In this document: positions 15,659-24,734 of the stretch, piece after piece
How the letters are laid out: the number at the start of each line of letters is the position of its first letter
Position numbering within the stretch: position 1 is the stretch's first letter
From: a bacterium
GTDB lineage: Bacteria > Desulfobacterota > Binatia > Binatales > Binataceae
Direction of reading: 5' to 3'
NCBI GenBank assembly: GCA_014896235.1
Contig: JADBKU010000006.1
Span: forward strand, 62,001-126,000
Length of the DNA: 64,000 nucleotides
Notes under the pieces: generated by a model
Databases searched by the model: none
What the model saw: the letters and a program-made list of their open reading frames with translations, nothing else
What the model was told of the DNA's origin: nothing
Translations under genes and position numbers: made by a program

Positions 15659-17593
15659 ATGGCCGAATTGAATAATTTTGAGCAGCTCATCAAGAGCGAT
15701 CGCGCGTCGCGCGAAGCGAAACAATGGCGCGGCACGTTGCTCGAATACCTGGAGCTGGTCAAAGCCGATCCGCTGATGACCAAGCTTTCGCACGCCCGCA
15801 TCTACGACATGATCATTTCGCAGGGCACGCGCAGCATCCACGAAACCGACGATCCGCGCACGAAGCGCCTGTACAAGGACGAGCCGATCAAGGTTTACAA
15901 CTTCTTCGCCGACGAATTTTTCGGCATCGAGCGCACGATCGCCCAAATCGTCCGTTATTTTCACTCGGCTTCGCTCAAGGGCGAAGAGAGCCGCCAGGTG
16001 CTCTACCTGATGGGACCGGTCGGCTCGGGCAAAAGCTCGCTGGTCGAACGGATTCAACGCGGGCTCGAGCAGGCGAATCCGATCTATGCGATCGAAGGCT
16101 GCCCCATGTTCGAGGAGCCGCTTCATCTCATCCCGCGCCATCTGCGCCGCGAGTTCGAAAAGATGCTGGGCGTGCATATCGAGGGCGACCTCTGTCCGGT
16201 ATGCCGCTATCGCCTCAAGGAGGAATTCGGCCAGCGTTACGAGGAATTCCCCGTTGAGACGCGCAATTTCTCCAAGCGCAACCGCGTCGGCGTCGGCGTG
16301 GTGCCGCCGGTCGATCCGAACAACCAGGACACCTCCGTGCTGATCGGCTCCGAGGACATCTCGAAGCTCGACCAGTACTCCGAAGGCGACCCGCGCGTGC
16401 TGGAACTGAACGGCGCGCTCAACGTCGGCAACCGCGGCATCGTCGAGTTCATCGAGGTGTTCAAGAACGAAACCGAATACCTGCACGCGATGATCACTGC
16501 GACGCAGGAAAAAGTGATTCCCGCGCCCGGCCGGCATGGGATGGTTTACGTCGACACCTGCATCATCGCGCACTCCAACGAGGCCGAGTGGCAGAAGTTC
16601 AAGGCCGACCACACCAACGAGGCGATTCTCGACCGTATCGTCGTGGTCAAGGTGCCCTACAATCTGCGGCTTTCCGAAGAGGTCAAGATTTATCAGAAGA
16701 TCATCCGCAATTCGGATTTCCGCGCCCACGTCGCGCCGCATACGCTGGAGCTCGCCTCGATGTTCGCGATTCTGTCGCGGCTTGAGCCGACCTCGAAGTG
16801 CGACCTGATGACCAAGCTGCGCCTGTACAACGGCGAGGAGGTGGTCGAAAAGGGCCGCACCAAGAAAATCGACGTGCAGGAGCTCAAGGAAGACGCCAAG
16901 CGCGAGGGCATGTCGGGCATCTCGACCCGCTTCATCATGAAGGCGCTCGACAACGCCTTGTCGGACAACGTCTCCGGCAATTGCATCAATCCGATCAACG
17001 TGCGCGAGGCGCTCATCTCGATGACCAAGGAGGCCGACCTCGCCGACGACACGCGCAAGCAGTATCTAGAATTCCTGCAGGACACCCTGCACAAGGAATA
17101 TCTCGACCTGCTTGAGAAAGAGATTACGCGCGCCTTCGTTTACTCGTACTCCGAGCAGGCCGAAGCGCTCTTCCAGAACTACCTCGACCACGCCGAGGCC
17201 TACGTCAACAAAACCAAGGTCCGCGATCGCAACACCAAGGAAGAACTGCCGCCGGACGAAGGCTTCCTCAAATCGATCGAGGAGCAGATCGCGATTATCG
17301 GTTCGGCCGCCGACGGTTTCCGGCAGGAAGTCATCGCCTACCTGTGGGCGACTTCGCGGCGCGGCGAGAAGATCAGCTATCGCAGCTACGAACCGCTCAA
17401 GGAGGCGATCGAGAAGAAGCTGATGACCTCGGTGCGCGACATCTCGCGGATTATCACCAAGGCCCGCACCCGCGACGAGGAGCAGACCGAGAAGTACGGC
17501 GCGATGGTCAAGAACCTGCTGGAGAACGGCTATTGCGAATCGTGCGTGGACGTCGTGCTCAAGTACGCCGCCAACAATCTGTGGAAGGATTGA
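15659..17593 (+). CDS. prkA: PrkA-family serine protein kinase/AAA ATPase
   Basis: A 644-residue protein of the PrkA (YeaG) family: an N-terminal AAA domain with Walker A GPVGSGKS at residues 119-126 and a C-terminal kinase-like domain. YeaG is a stress-induced regulator in enterobacteria, and PrkA affects sporulation regulation in Bacillus. The region VYVDTCIIAHSNEAEW and two CxxC-like sites (DLCPVCRYRL) match the family. Start ATG 15659 has AAGGA eight bases upstream. It heads an operon with yeaH and spoVR homologues. This trio is very widely conserved and is thought to act as a linked stress-response module, but its substrate is not established. Confidence 0.93.
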   Translation: MAELNNFEQLIKSDRASREAKQWRGTLLEYLELVKADPLMTKLSHARIYDMIISQGTRSIHETDDPRTKRLYKDEPIKVYNFFADEFFGIERTIAQIVRYFHSASLKGEESRQVLYLMGPVGSGKSSLVERIQRGLEQANPIYAIEGCPMFEEPLHLIPRHLRREFEKMLGVHIEGDLCPVCRYRLKEEFGQRYEEFPVETRNFSKRNRVGVGVVPPVDPNNQDTSVLIGSEDISKLDQYSEGDPRVLELNGALNVGNRGIVEFIEVFKNETEYLHAMITATQEKVIPAPGRHGMVYVDTCIIAHSNEAEWQKFKADHTNEAILDRIVVVKVPYNLRLSEEVKIYQKIIRNSDFRAHVAPHTLELASMFAILSRLEPTSKCDLMTKLRLYNGEEVVEKGRTKKIDVQELKEDAKREGMSGISTRFIMKALDNALSDNVSGNCINPINVREALISMTKEADLADDTRKQYLEFLQDTLHKEYLDLLEKEITRAFVYSYSEQAEALFQNYLDHAEAYVNKTKVRDRNTKEELPPDEGFLKSIEEQIAIIGSAADGFRQEVIAYLWATSRRGEKISYRSYEPLKEAIEKKLMTSVRDISRIITKARTRDEEQTEKYGAMVKNLLENGYCESCVDVVLKYAANNLWKD

Positions 17594-17599
17594 ACAATC

Positions 17600-17773
17600 A
17601 TGGCTGGCGAAACGAAACGATCTGACGAGACCACGCGCCAGGCTGCCCATCAGGCACGCCCGAATCCGGGCGAAGCCGTGCTCGTCAGCACGGGCCAATT
17701 CGATCTTTTTGCAGACCCAAAAGAAATTGCCGACGCTATGCGAAAGAAGCAAAAGCGGTCGGCGGACAAATAG
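17600..17773 (+). CDS. Small unannotated ORF between prkA and yeaH (57 aa)
   Basis: A 57-codon frame from ATG 17600 to TAG 17771-17773, in the gap between prkA and yeaH. It has a plausible ribosome-binding site (AAGGA, 17585-17589, overlapping the end of prkA). The product is charged and hydrophilic: a Lys/Arg/Glu-rich start, a middle segment VLVSTGQFDLFADPKEIADAM, and a Lys-rich end. No family is recognised. It could be a true operon member, a small regulatory protein or a chance frame. Its tight fit between two genes (6 bases after the prkA stop, 17 before yeaH) favours expression. Confidence 0.5.
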   Translation: MAGETKRSDETTRQAAHQARPNPGEAVLVSTGQFDLFADPKEIADAMRKKQKRSADK

Positions 17774-17790
17774 CGGTTAAGACGGCGAAA

Positions 17791-19005
17791 ATGACCAGCG
17801 AGACCATCTTTCGCGAATATCGACCCTCCGACGCCGAGCGTTCCGATCGCTCGGCCGGCGACCGCCTGCGCCATCGCGAAAAAGTCCGCGAATCGATCCG
17901 CGAAAATATCGCCGACATCATCGCCGAAGAATCGATTATCGGCAAAGACAAAGACAAGGTAATCAAGGTTCCCCTGCGCGGAATCAAGGAATACCGTTTC
18001 ATCTTCGGCGAGAACGCGCCCGGCGCCGCGCAAGGCGACGGCAATGCGCAGCCCGGCCAGGTCGTGGGCAAGGCTGGCAAGGACGGTCAGGGCCAGGGCG
18101 AAGGCCAGGCCGGCGATCGCCCCGGCGTCGATTATTACGAAACCGACGTCACGCTCGAAGAACTGATCGAGATCATGTTCGAGGACCTCGAGCTGCCGAA
18201 CCTCGAACGGCGCGCCCTGCGCGAGATCCCGTCGGACCGGATCGCCAAGCGCAAAGGCTATCGCCACGTCGGCATCCGCGTGCGCCTGGACAAACGCCGC
18301 ACCGCGCGCCAGCGCGTGATGCGGCAGATGGCGGCGCGCAAGCACGAAAACGCCGCCGCGGCCGACGCCGCCGCGCTCGGCGAAGCGGCCGAAGAGCGCC
18401 GTTTTCCGTTTCGCAAGGACGACCTGCGCTACAAGCATCTGGAGATCGACACGCGCGAGGAGTCCAACGCCGCCGTGCTCTGCATCATGGACACTTCCGG
18501 CTCGATGGACACGATGAAGAAGTACCTGGCGCGGAGCTTTTTCTTCCTGCTCTACCAATTCATCTCGACGCGCTACCGCAACGTCGAAATCGTTTTCATC
18601 GCGCATCATACGGAGGCCAACGAAGTCACCGAAGAGGAGTTCTTCCACAAGGGCGAATCGGGCGGCACCTTCATCTCCTCCGGCTATCAGAAGGCGCTCG
18701 ACATCATCGCCGAGCGCTACCATCCGTCGCTCTGGAACCTTTACGCCTTCCACTGCTCCGACGGCGACAATTTCGATTCCGACAATCCGGCCGCGATCCG
18801 CACGGCGCGCGAATTGTGCGACGTATGCAATCTGTTCGGCTACGGCGAAATCAAGCCGCTCGGCTCGCGCTACTACGAATCCTCGATGCTCAACGTCTTT
18901 CGCCGGCTCGACGCGCCCAATTTTCAGGCCGTGCTGATCGAGCGCAAAGAGGACATCTGGCCGTCGTTCAAGGCCTTCCTCTCCAAGGACCGGGTGAAGG
19001 AATAA
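17791..19005 (+). CDS. yeaH: UPF0229 (YeaH) family protein
   Basis: A 404-residue protein of the UPF0229/YeaH family, the standard partner of PrkA/YeaG. Residues 60-115 form a Gly/Gln-rich linker, as in other members. The C-terminal half is a von Willebrand A-like domain with the metal-adhesion motif DTSGSMD, followed by FFFLLYQFI, FIAHHTEA and HCSDGDNFDSDNP. This implies a Mg-dependent protein-protein contact rather than an enzyme. It lies 197 bases after prkA and 36 bases before spoVR, consistent with one mRNA. Confidence 0.9.
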   Translation: MTSETIFREYRPSDAERSDRSAGDRLRHREKVRESIRENIADIIAEESIIGKDKDKVIKVPLRGIKEYRFIFGENAPGAAQGDGNAQPGQVVGKAGKDGQGQGEGQAGDRPGVDYYETDVTLEELIEIMFEDLELPNLERRALREIPSDRIAKRKGYRHVGIRVRLDKRRTARQRVMRQMAARKHENAAAADAAALGEAAEERRFPFRKDDLRYKHLEIDTREESNAAVLCIMDTSGSMDTMKKYLARSFFFLLYQFISTRYRNVEIVFIAHHTEANEVTEEEFFHKGESGGTFISSGYQKALDIIAERYHPSLWNLYAFHCSDGDNFDSDNPAAIRTARELCDVCNLFGYGEIKPLGSRYYESSMLNVFRRLDAPNFQAVLIERKEDIWPSFKAFLSKDRVKE

Positions 19006-19041
19006 TCGGCCGCGCTGCGCGAACTTCCGCCGCATATCGCA

Positions 19042-20472
19042 ATGGCTAATTACGAAATCAGCGACTTGGTCGAATGGGACAAGCGGATCCGGGAAAAGGC
19101 CGCCGCGTTCGGCCTCGATTGGTATCCGCAGGAGTTCGAAATCTGCGACCACACGGGGATGCTCGGGTACATGGCGTATTCCGGGATGCCCTCGCACTAT
19201 CCGCATTGGTCGTACGGCAAGGCTTACGAAAAGCTCAAGACGCTCTACGACTACGGCGTCAACGGCCTGCCCTACGAGATGGTGATCAATTCCAATCCGG
19301 CGATCGCCTATCTGATGCGCGACAACACCTTGCTCCTGCAAATCCTGACGATCGCGCACGTTTACGGGCACAACGATTTCTTCAAGAACAACTTCACTTA
19401 CAAATCGACCCGCGCCGAGCTGACGATCGAGCGGTTCAAGGCGCATGCGCTCAGGGTGCGGCGCTATTGCGAGGACCCGTCGATCGGCATCGACAAGGTC
19501 GAACGGATTCTCGACGCCGCGCACGCGCTCGCCTTCCAATGCCGGCGCAACCTCGCGATCAAGAAGCTCGATCGCGAGGAGCAGCTCACACGCGCGATCG
19601 AGGCCGCGCGGCCGCGCACCGATCCCTTCGCGCGCATCCATGCGCGGCCCGAATTTCATGAACCGGACATGCGCAAGACGCCGCTTGAACCCGACGAGGA
19701 CGTCCTGCTGTTTATCCGCGACCACAATCCGTTCCTCGCGGAATGGGAGCGCGACTTGCTGACCATCGTGGACGAGGAAACCAAGTATTTCCTGCCCATG
19801 ATGGAGACGAAGATCATGAACGAGGGATGGGCGAGCTACTGGCACAAGAAGATCCTCGAATCGCTCGACCTCGATCAGGGCCTGCGTCTGGAATTCATCG
19901 TGCGGCACAATCAGGTGCTGCGGCCGATTCCCGGCCAGATCAATCCGTACCACCTCGGCTTCAAAATCTGGGAAGACCTGCATCGCCGGCATGAAAATCC
20001 AACGCCCGAGGAAATCAAGAAGTACGGCGCTCCGGCCAAGAGCGGCGACGAAAAGATCTTCGAGGCGCGCGAAGTCGAGCGCGACTCCTCCTTCCTGCGC
20101 CGCTACCTGACCGAAGAGCTGATGCGCGAGATGGATCTGTTCCAGTACGAAGCGCGCGGCGACGAACTGGTGGTCGACAAGGTCTCCGACGAAGAGGGCT
20201 GGAAGACGGTCAAGGAAACGCTGATCAAAAACGTCGGCGCCGGTTCGATTCCGGTAATCAAGGTCGAAGACGCCGATTTCGGCCACAACCGGACATTATA
20301 TTTGAAGCACTATCACGACGGCCGCGACCTGCAGCTCGAATACGCCGAAAAGACGATAGCATTCGTGCATCGGCTATGGGGCCGCGAGACGGTGCTGGAG
20401 ACGACGCTGCAGGGCAAGCGCTCGCTCTTGTGCTTCAACGACCGCGGCTTCTCCGTCAGAGCACTGAAGTGA
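19042..20472 (+). CDS. spoVR: SpoVR family protein
   Basis: A 476-residue SpoVR/YcgB family protein. In Bacillus SpoVR affects spore cortex formation; in Gram-negatives it is the third gene of the PrkA-YeaH module with no defined activity. Conserved stretches include WYPQEFEICDH, MAYSGMPSHYPHWSYGK, the HNDFFKNN region, and MNEGWASYWHKKI, a segment with a His-containing helix that resembles a metal-binding site. The 5' gap to yeaH is 36 bases. Its stop overlaps a GTG start of an unrelated downstream gene. Confidence 0.92.
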   Translation: MANYEISDLVEWDKRIREKAAAFGLDWYPQEFEICDHTGMLGYMAYSGMPSHYPHWSYGKAYEKLKTLYDYGVNGLPYEMVINSNPAIAYLMRDNTLLLQILTIAHVYGHNDFFKNNFTYKSTRAELTIERFKAHALRVRRYCEDPSIGIDKVERILDAAHALAFQCRRNLAIKKLDREEQLTRAIEAARPRTDPFARIHARPEFHEPDMRKTPLEPDEDVLLFIRDHNPFLAEWERDLLTIVDEETKYFLPMMETKIMNEGWASYWHKKILESLDLDQGLRLEFIVRHNQVLRPIPGQINPYHLGFKIWEDLHRRHENPTPEEIKKYGAPAKSGDEKIFEAREVERDSSFLRRYLTEELMREMDLFQYEARGDELVVDKVSDEEGWKTVKETLIKNVGAGSIPVIKVEDADFGHNRTLYLKHYHDGRDLQLEYAEKTIAFVHRLWGRETVLETTLQGKRSLLCFNDRGFSVRALK

Positions 20473-21401
20473 CATTGCCGGAGAATCTGCAAATCCCGTC
20501 GGCACAGGAATTTTTGGAGAAGTTGCCGAACGGCCATCTGGGCAAGAGATACGGTCGAAATGCCGCTTTTTTGCGGGATCTGGATTCGTTCCTTAGACTA
20601 TGGAACCTCGCTGGGTTCGAGGAAAAGAAGAGAGAATTCGAATGCGTAGGCCGGAATCAAATCAAGTGGTACAGCCTGTGCGCTGAATTGCGTGCAATTG
20701 TTAAGATCGCAGAAAAGCTTTCTCTCAGAATTAGAGGCTTCAACCAAGTTCCTCCACGGCAGCGCATCCACAAATTTCCAAAGGATTGCGACATTTCTGC
20801 GGAAATCGGCGGTTCCGAATTCTTCTTCGAGGTCAAGGCCAAAAGCGCCGAAACTTCTCAGCTCCCGGCTGAGCATTTTCGGGAATTCTTAGAAACCCTC
20901 CCTTGGAGCAGGAGAGTAAGCATTCGTAGGGCTAGATCGACTTCGCGAACAGCATGGGACGCCACGATTCAACGTCTTAATGAACACGTCAGCAAATTTG
21001 AGTCACCGATAGTTCCACCTCCGTACTCAGATGAATTGGTGAAAGTCTCGTTTTCGCCACGCCCTGGCAAGAAATTTACCGTAACGAGCATGCAACCGGA
21101 TGAAGTGGAGGACATTAAAAAATGGCTATTTGGCGATCTAACTGATCCGAAGAAGATTCCAATTGTAAAACAGGCGGTCTCTAAGGGAGCGGATTTCCTC
21201 GTTGCTCAGGTTCCAGGCTGGTTTGAATTTTCACTGCTGTTCGATTCGATTTTCTCCGATATCAGCCGGATTCAAAATAATTTTTACCTTACGAGCGATC
21301 AAAATATTAATAGCCTCTGCGGCATTTTATTTATAAGTGCGAGCAATAAATTTGCGCTTGTTTATAATCGCTCTTTCCACATTTTTCCCCGTGTAATTTA
21401 G
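20469..21401 (+). CDS. Unknown protein with PD-(D/E)XK nuclease-like motif, overlapping spoVR
   Basis: A 310-residue protein. The GTG at 20469 shares GTGA with the spoVR stop, so it is translated by coupling. Residues 72-123 hold the layout of the PD-(D/E)XK nuclease core: an acidic helix (CAELRAIVKIAEK), Asp108 in KDCDISAEIGG, and Glu121-x-Lys123 in FFFEVKAK. The DNA is clearly more AT-rich than the neighbours, especially from 21241 to the end. It has no paralogue in the window and no homologue that I recognise. A DNA- or RNA-cutting role is inferred from the motif alone. The stop and the short 17-base gap to the next converging gene leave no room for a partner gene. Confidence 0.6.
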   Translation: MTLPENLQIPSAQEFLEKLPNGHLGKRYGRNAAFLRDLDSFLRLWNLAGFEEKKREFECVGRNQIKWYSLCAELRAIVKIAEKLSLRIRGFNQVPPRQRIHKFPKDCDISAEIGGSEFFFEVKAKSAETSQLPAEHFREFLETLPWSRRVSIRRARSTSRTAWDATIQRLNEHVSKFESPIVPPPYSDELVKVSFSPRPGKKFTVTSMQPDEVEDIKKWLFGDLTDPKKIPIVKQAVSKGADFLVAQVPGWFEFSLLFDSIFSDISRIQNNFYLTSDQNINSLCGILFISASNKFALVYNRSFHIFPRVI

Positions 21402-21418
21402 GTTATAAGCCATATTTC

Positions 21419-22531
21419 TCAAACTTTAATCGCGTCGATCTTTCCCGCTAAAACGTGGAGCGATTCGTATAAGTAATAAGTTCCCCAAATGAGTTCGTGG
21501 GCCGTCGCCAGCTCGATCCGCTTGTTGTAGCAGCCCTGCCAGAGTCCGCCTTCCTTGCCGAGAAAATTTTCGACCAGCGCCCCGACCGCCGATTCCGCAG
21601 CCTGTCGGAACGCGTAACGCCTGACCTCGCCGGTCGCCAGCTCGGCCAGCTTGAGCATACCGGCCGCCGCGATCGCCGTCGCCGACGTGTCGCGGTTCGT
21701 ATGCGGAATCGCGGGGTCGTCGAAATCCCAGTAGGCCACGCGATCCGGCGGCACGTGCGCGTTCCACCAATGCGCCGCGCGTTCGGCCGGCTCCAGCAGC
21801 GTCATGTCTCCCGTCCAGTGGGCGGCCAGCGCCCATCCTAGGATGCCCCACGCCTGCGCGCGCGCCCACGTGCTCGAATCGCTGATGCCCTTGTGGGTAT
21901 AGCGCCGCGTCATCTTGCCGGTCGCCGGATCGAACGAGGCGGACTGGCAGATCGAGCCGTCGGCGCGCAGGCAGAACTCGATATGGCGGCGGGCGTGACG
22001 CGCGCCGATCTCGCGCAGCCGCGCTTCGCCGGTCTCCCGCGCCGCCCATCCGAGCAGCGCCGCGATCTGGACCACGTCCACTTCCGATTCGCCAAGACCG
22101 ACGCTGTGCACCTCCTCGAACTCGGCGCCCATCGGAATCACTTCGGCTTGCGGATTGTATCCGGCGGCGAGCGAGCGCGCCGCGGCGATGCCGAGTTCGC
22201 GCGCAACCGAGTTGCCGGTCAGGATCGCGCCCAACGCCGCGCCGTAATAGAAGAGCAGTCCGCGCGCCGAGGTTTGCGAATCGATGCGCGGGCGCAATCG
22301 CTCCATCCACTCGCCCGCCAGCCGCGCGTAGCGATCGTCGCCGGTCGCCGCCGCCGTCAGCCATAGCATCCCGTTCCAGTAACCGCCGGTCCAATCGCCG
22401 TGCGGCGTCACCGTCCACAAACCGGCGGCCGGCTCCGCGTAATGCGGAAAGCCGCCGCGCACCGTCGCCGCGGTGCGATCGATCCGCGCGCGCATCCGCG
22501 CAATCGCCTCATCCCATCGCGACCCGTCCAT
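21419..22531 (-). CDS. GH88/unsaturated glucuronyl hydrolase-like enzyme
   Basis: A 370-residue (alpha/alpha)6-barrel glycoside hydrolase of the GH88/GH105 type, which splits unsaturated uronic acids from lyase products of pectin or glycosaminoglycans. Recognised are SSTWARAQAWGILGWAL, the WDFDDP...NRDTSATAIAA block, and the conserved Asp152 in ESEVDVVQIAALL. There is no signal peptide, so it acts in the cytoplasm. Start ATG 22531 has AAAGGA upstream; a much longer frame continues through the next gene and is rejected. It is 23 bases downstream of a dienelactone hydrolase on the same strand. Confidence 0.7.
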   Translation of the reverse strand: MDGSRWDEAIARMRARIDRTAATVRGGFPHYAEPAAGLWTVTPHGDWTGGYWNGMLWLTAAATGDDRYARLAGEWMERLRPRIDSQTSARGLLFYYGAALGAILTGNSVARELGIAAARSLAAGYNPQAEVIPMGAEFEEVHSVGLGESEVDVVQIAALLGWAARETGEARLREIGARHARRHIEFCLRADGSICQSASFDPATGKMTRRYTHKGISDSSTWARAQAWGILGWALAAHWTGDMTLLEPAERAAHWWNAHVPPDRVAYWDFDDPAIPHTNRDTSATAIAAAGMLKLAELATGEVRRYAFRQAAESAVGALVENFLGKEGGLWQGCYNKRIELATAHELIWGTYYLYESLHVLAGKIDAIKV

Positions 22532-22554
22532 CGCAGCCAATCCTTTCCCTCGCC

Positions 22555-23325
22555 CTACGCCAGATGTTTCTTGAAGAAGGCGACCATCTTCGGCCACAAC
22601 TCGAACGCCGCCTGTTCGCGATAGCTCGGCCGGTAGTCGGCGAAAAACGCATGGCCGGCGTTGCGGAAAACCTCCACCTCGAAATTCTTGCCGGCCGCGG
22701 CGAGCCGCCGGCGCAACTCCTCGGCGTCGGCCGGGGAGGGATTCTGATCTTCCTCGCCGCACACGACATAGAGCGGGCAGCGCAGGTTCGGGACGAGATC
22801 GATCACCGGCGTCGGGCGCTGCGGCGTCGTAATCGCCTCGGGCGTGGCGCGCGTGATAAATCCGCCCCAGCAATCGATCGCCGCATCGACTTTGCCGCTG
22901 GAACAGGCGAACAAGAGCGTCCATCGTCCGCCCACGCAAAAACCGACGCATCCGACCTTGCCGCTCGCGCCCGGCTGCGCGCGCACGAACGCCGCCGCCG
23001 CTTCGAAGTCGCGCACCAGTTGCGCATCGGCAAGGCCGAACATCTTGGCGCGCACTTCGGCCATGTCGCTAGGGCTGCGCGGCGCGCCCACGCGCGAATA
23101 GATATCGGGCGCGAGGGCGATAAAGCCCTGGTTCGCGAAGCGCCGGGCGACGTCGCGCTCATGTTCGACCAGCCCGAACGCCTCGTGCAGGATAATTACG
23201 CCGGGATAGGTTCCCGCCGCCTTGGGCCGCGCCAGATAGCCGCGCATCGCAAAGCCGTCGCTCGTGAAAGTAACGTCGCTGGTCGCGAGCGCGGATGGAT
23301 TCGTTACTTCGCCGGGTAAGGCCAT
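22555..23325 (-). CDS. Dienelactone hydrolase family protein (copy 1)
   Basis: A 256-residue alpha/beta hydrolase of the dienelactone hydrolase family. The cysteine nucleophile is in GFCVGGRWT at about residue 140, Asp in VVCGEEDQNP, and His in GHAFFADYR. The family hydrolyses dienelactones or related lactones from chlorocatechol and aromatic breakdown, though many members act on other esters. ATG 23325 has GAGG upstream. The second copy is at 35776-36501, with the same catalytic motifs but clearly different sequence. Confidence 0.88.
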   Translation of the reverse strand: MALPGEVTNPSALATSDVTFTSDGFAMRGYLARPKAAGTYPGVIILHEAFGLVEHERDVARRFANQGFIALAPDIYSRVGAPRSPSDMAEVRAKMFGLADAQLVRDFEAAAAFVRAQPGASGKVGCVGFCVGGRWTLLFACSSGKVDAAIDCWGGFITRATPEAITTPQRPTPVIDLVPNLRCPLYVVCGEEDQNPSPADAEELRRRLAAAGKNFEVEVFRNAGHAFFADYRPSYREQAAFELWPKMVAFFKKHLA

Positions 23326-23376
23326 CTTAAATCACCTCGCATTCACTGGATTTTAGCCGGGCCGGCCGCCGGATTC

Positions 23377-23835
23377 TCAAACGAACGGCTTGCGCGCCCA
23401 TCCCTCTTCATAAGTCGTGAGAAAACGCGGCGTCACCGTAAGCCGCTTGAATTTCCATTCGCCGCCGACGCGCACGTATTCGTCGTGATAGGTCGCCGCC
23501 AGCCATACGGCCTGATTGCCCTTCGCCATCGTCGCCGGCTGCAGGAGATTCCATTGCGCGGTCGCGCGATCGCCGTCCACGTCGATAATCGGGTTCATCA
23601 CATTATGCATTGCGAACGGAAAGAATTTAGGCGCGCCGCGGAAAAATTTCCGGATCGCTTCGCGTCCTTCGGCCTTGCCCAGCGCGCCGCCGTCCCATAC
23701 CGCGTCTTCGACGAACAGCGCCGCGATCGCGTCGGCGTCGTAGTTGTCGTCGCAGGCGGCGGCGTAGCGAGCTTTTAGCTTGCGGATTTCCTCGATCGCT
23801 TCGAGAGCGGCGAGCCGCTCCTCGATAGTTTTCAT
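23377..23835 (-). CDS. SnoaL/NTF2-like protein
   Basis: A 152-residue SnoaL-like polyketide-cyclase/NTF2-fold protein. The fold signatures are EEIRKLKARYAAACD, ALFVEDAVWDGG, REAIRKFFRG and the closing YVRVGGEWKFKRL. This family includes isomerases, dehydratases and binding proteins. No active-site identity can be fixed from sequence. ATG 23835 is used; an upstream extension to 24045 reads through the inverted repeat at 23857-23897 and is improbable. It lies 51 bases downstream of the dienelactone hydrolase start and is probably in a small minus-strand unit with it. Confidence 0.8.
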   Translation of the reverse strand: MKTIEERLAALEAIEEIRKLKARYAAACDDNYDADAIAALFVEDAVWDGGALGKAEGREAIRKFFRGAPKFFPFAMHNVMNPIIDVDGDRATAQWNLLQPATMAKGNQAVWLAATYHDEYVRVGGEWKFKRLTVTPRFLTTYEEGWARKPFV

Positions 23836-23856
23836 GATCGCGCGCCTTTCGCGGAC

Positions 23857-23897
23857 GGAATTCGCGGCGGCCGAACGCCGCGTGCGCCGCGAATTCC
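23857..23897. promoter_or_regulatory. Long inverted repeat upstream of the SnoaL-like gene
   Basis: Perfect 13-base arms GGAATTCGCGGCG (23857-23869) and CGCCGCGAATTCC (23885-23897) with a 15-base spacer. They lie 22 bases before the ATG at 23835 in the 259-base divergent gap to the DedA gene. It could be a regulator site or an mRNA leader hairpin. The rest of the gap holds nothing recognisable. Confidence 0.5.
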
Positions 23898-24094
23898 TGC
23901 ATAGCGCATTTCGCCGCGCTCGCCCAACGGGAACGCGTGCGGCGCGGAGAAACGCGGAACGCGGCGCGATAGTTGCCGGCTTGGCGCAACTAGCGTGACG
24001 CGTGGAGCGCCAAACGGGCTTACCTTCGGCGACGCGATACGGCAAGCTATCCTGACTTACGCCCGCTCCGCGCGGCGCGAGCGTGCAGTCACGG

Positions 24095-24712
24095 ATGCAT
24101 CACCCGTTCGATCCAACCGGAATCGCGGCGTTTCTGGCCGATTGGGGCTACCTCGGCCTGTTCATTTGCGTGTTCGTGGGCAATCTTGGCGTGCCGGTGC
24201 CGGAAGAAACGGTGCTGCTCGCCGCGGGATTCCTGGCCGGCCGCGACATCCTTGAACTGCGCGCCATCTATCTCGTCGGCATCGCTAGCGCGGTCAGCGG
24301 CGATTGCGCCGGCTACGCGTTCGGCCGGACCGGCGGCCAGCGCTTGATCGATTGGCTCGCCGCCACGTTCCGCTTCCTGCAACCAAGCATCGAACGCTTG
24401 CGCACGTTCTTCGCGACGCACGGCGCCAAGGCCGTCTTCATGGCGCGCTTCGTGACCGGCGCGCGCTTCGTCGCCGGTCCGATGGCGGGCGCGACCGGGA
24501 TGCGTTTTTGGCGGTTTCTGGGATGGAATCTGCTGGGCGCGATAATCTGGTGCGGCCTTGTCATCACTGTCGGCTATCTCGTCGGCGACGAACTCGAGCA
24601 TGTCGCGATGATCGCGCGTCGCGCCGGCCATCTGGCAGCGCTCGGCCTGGCCTCCGCCGCGCTACTGCTCTGGCTCGGACTCAGGCGGCGGCGCACTCGG
24701 CTCGGTGCCTGA
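24095..24712 (+). CDS. DedA family membrane protein
   Basis: A 205-residue inner-membrane protein of the DedA/SNARE-associated family, lipid-translocating or proton-dependent transport proteins needed for envelope integrity. The signatures are VFVGNLGVPVPEETVLLAAG, GDCAGYAFGRTGG and ARFVTGARFVAGPMAG, where arginines and the GARF segment are the conserved core. It has about five membrane segments. ATG 24095 and GTG 24083 are both possible and differ by four residues. It is followed by a palindrome at 24735-24752. Confidence 0.9.
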   Translation: MHHPFDPTGIAAFLADWGYLGLFICVFVGNLGVPVPEETVLLAAGFLAGRDILELRAIYLVGIASAVSGDCAGYAFGRTGGQRLIDWLAATFRFLQPSIERLRTFFATHGAKAVFMARFVTGARFVAGPMAGATGMRFWRFLGWNLLGAIIWCGLVITVGYLVGDELEHVAMIARRAGHLAALGLASAALLLWLGLRRRRTRLGA

Positions 24713-24734
24713 TTCCAGCGGCATGCTCCGTTTG

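Noticed and set aside
17650-20286. Very long open frame (878 codons) on the minus strand across yeaH and spoVR
   Set aside because: It is antisense to well-recognised genes, and its product has no family motif and Arg/His/Phe-heavy low-complexity composition. This is typical of mirror frames in GC-rich DNA.
21419-22951. Longer version of the GH88-like protein
   Set aside because: The added N-terminal part is antisense-frame sequence from the dienelactone hydrolase gene; ATG 22531 with AAAGGA gives the natural start.
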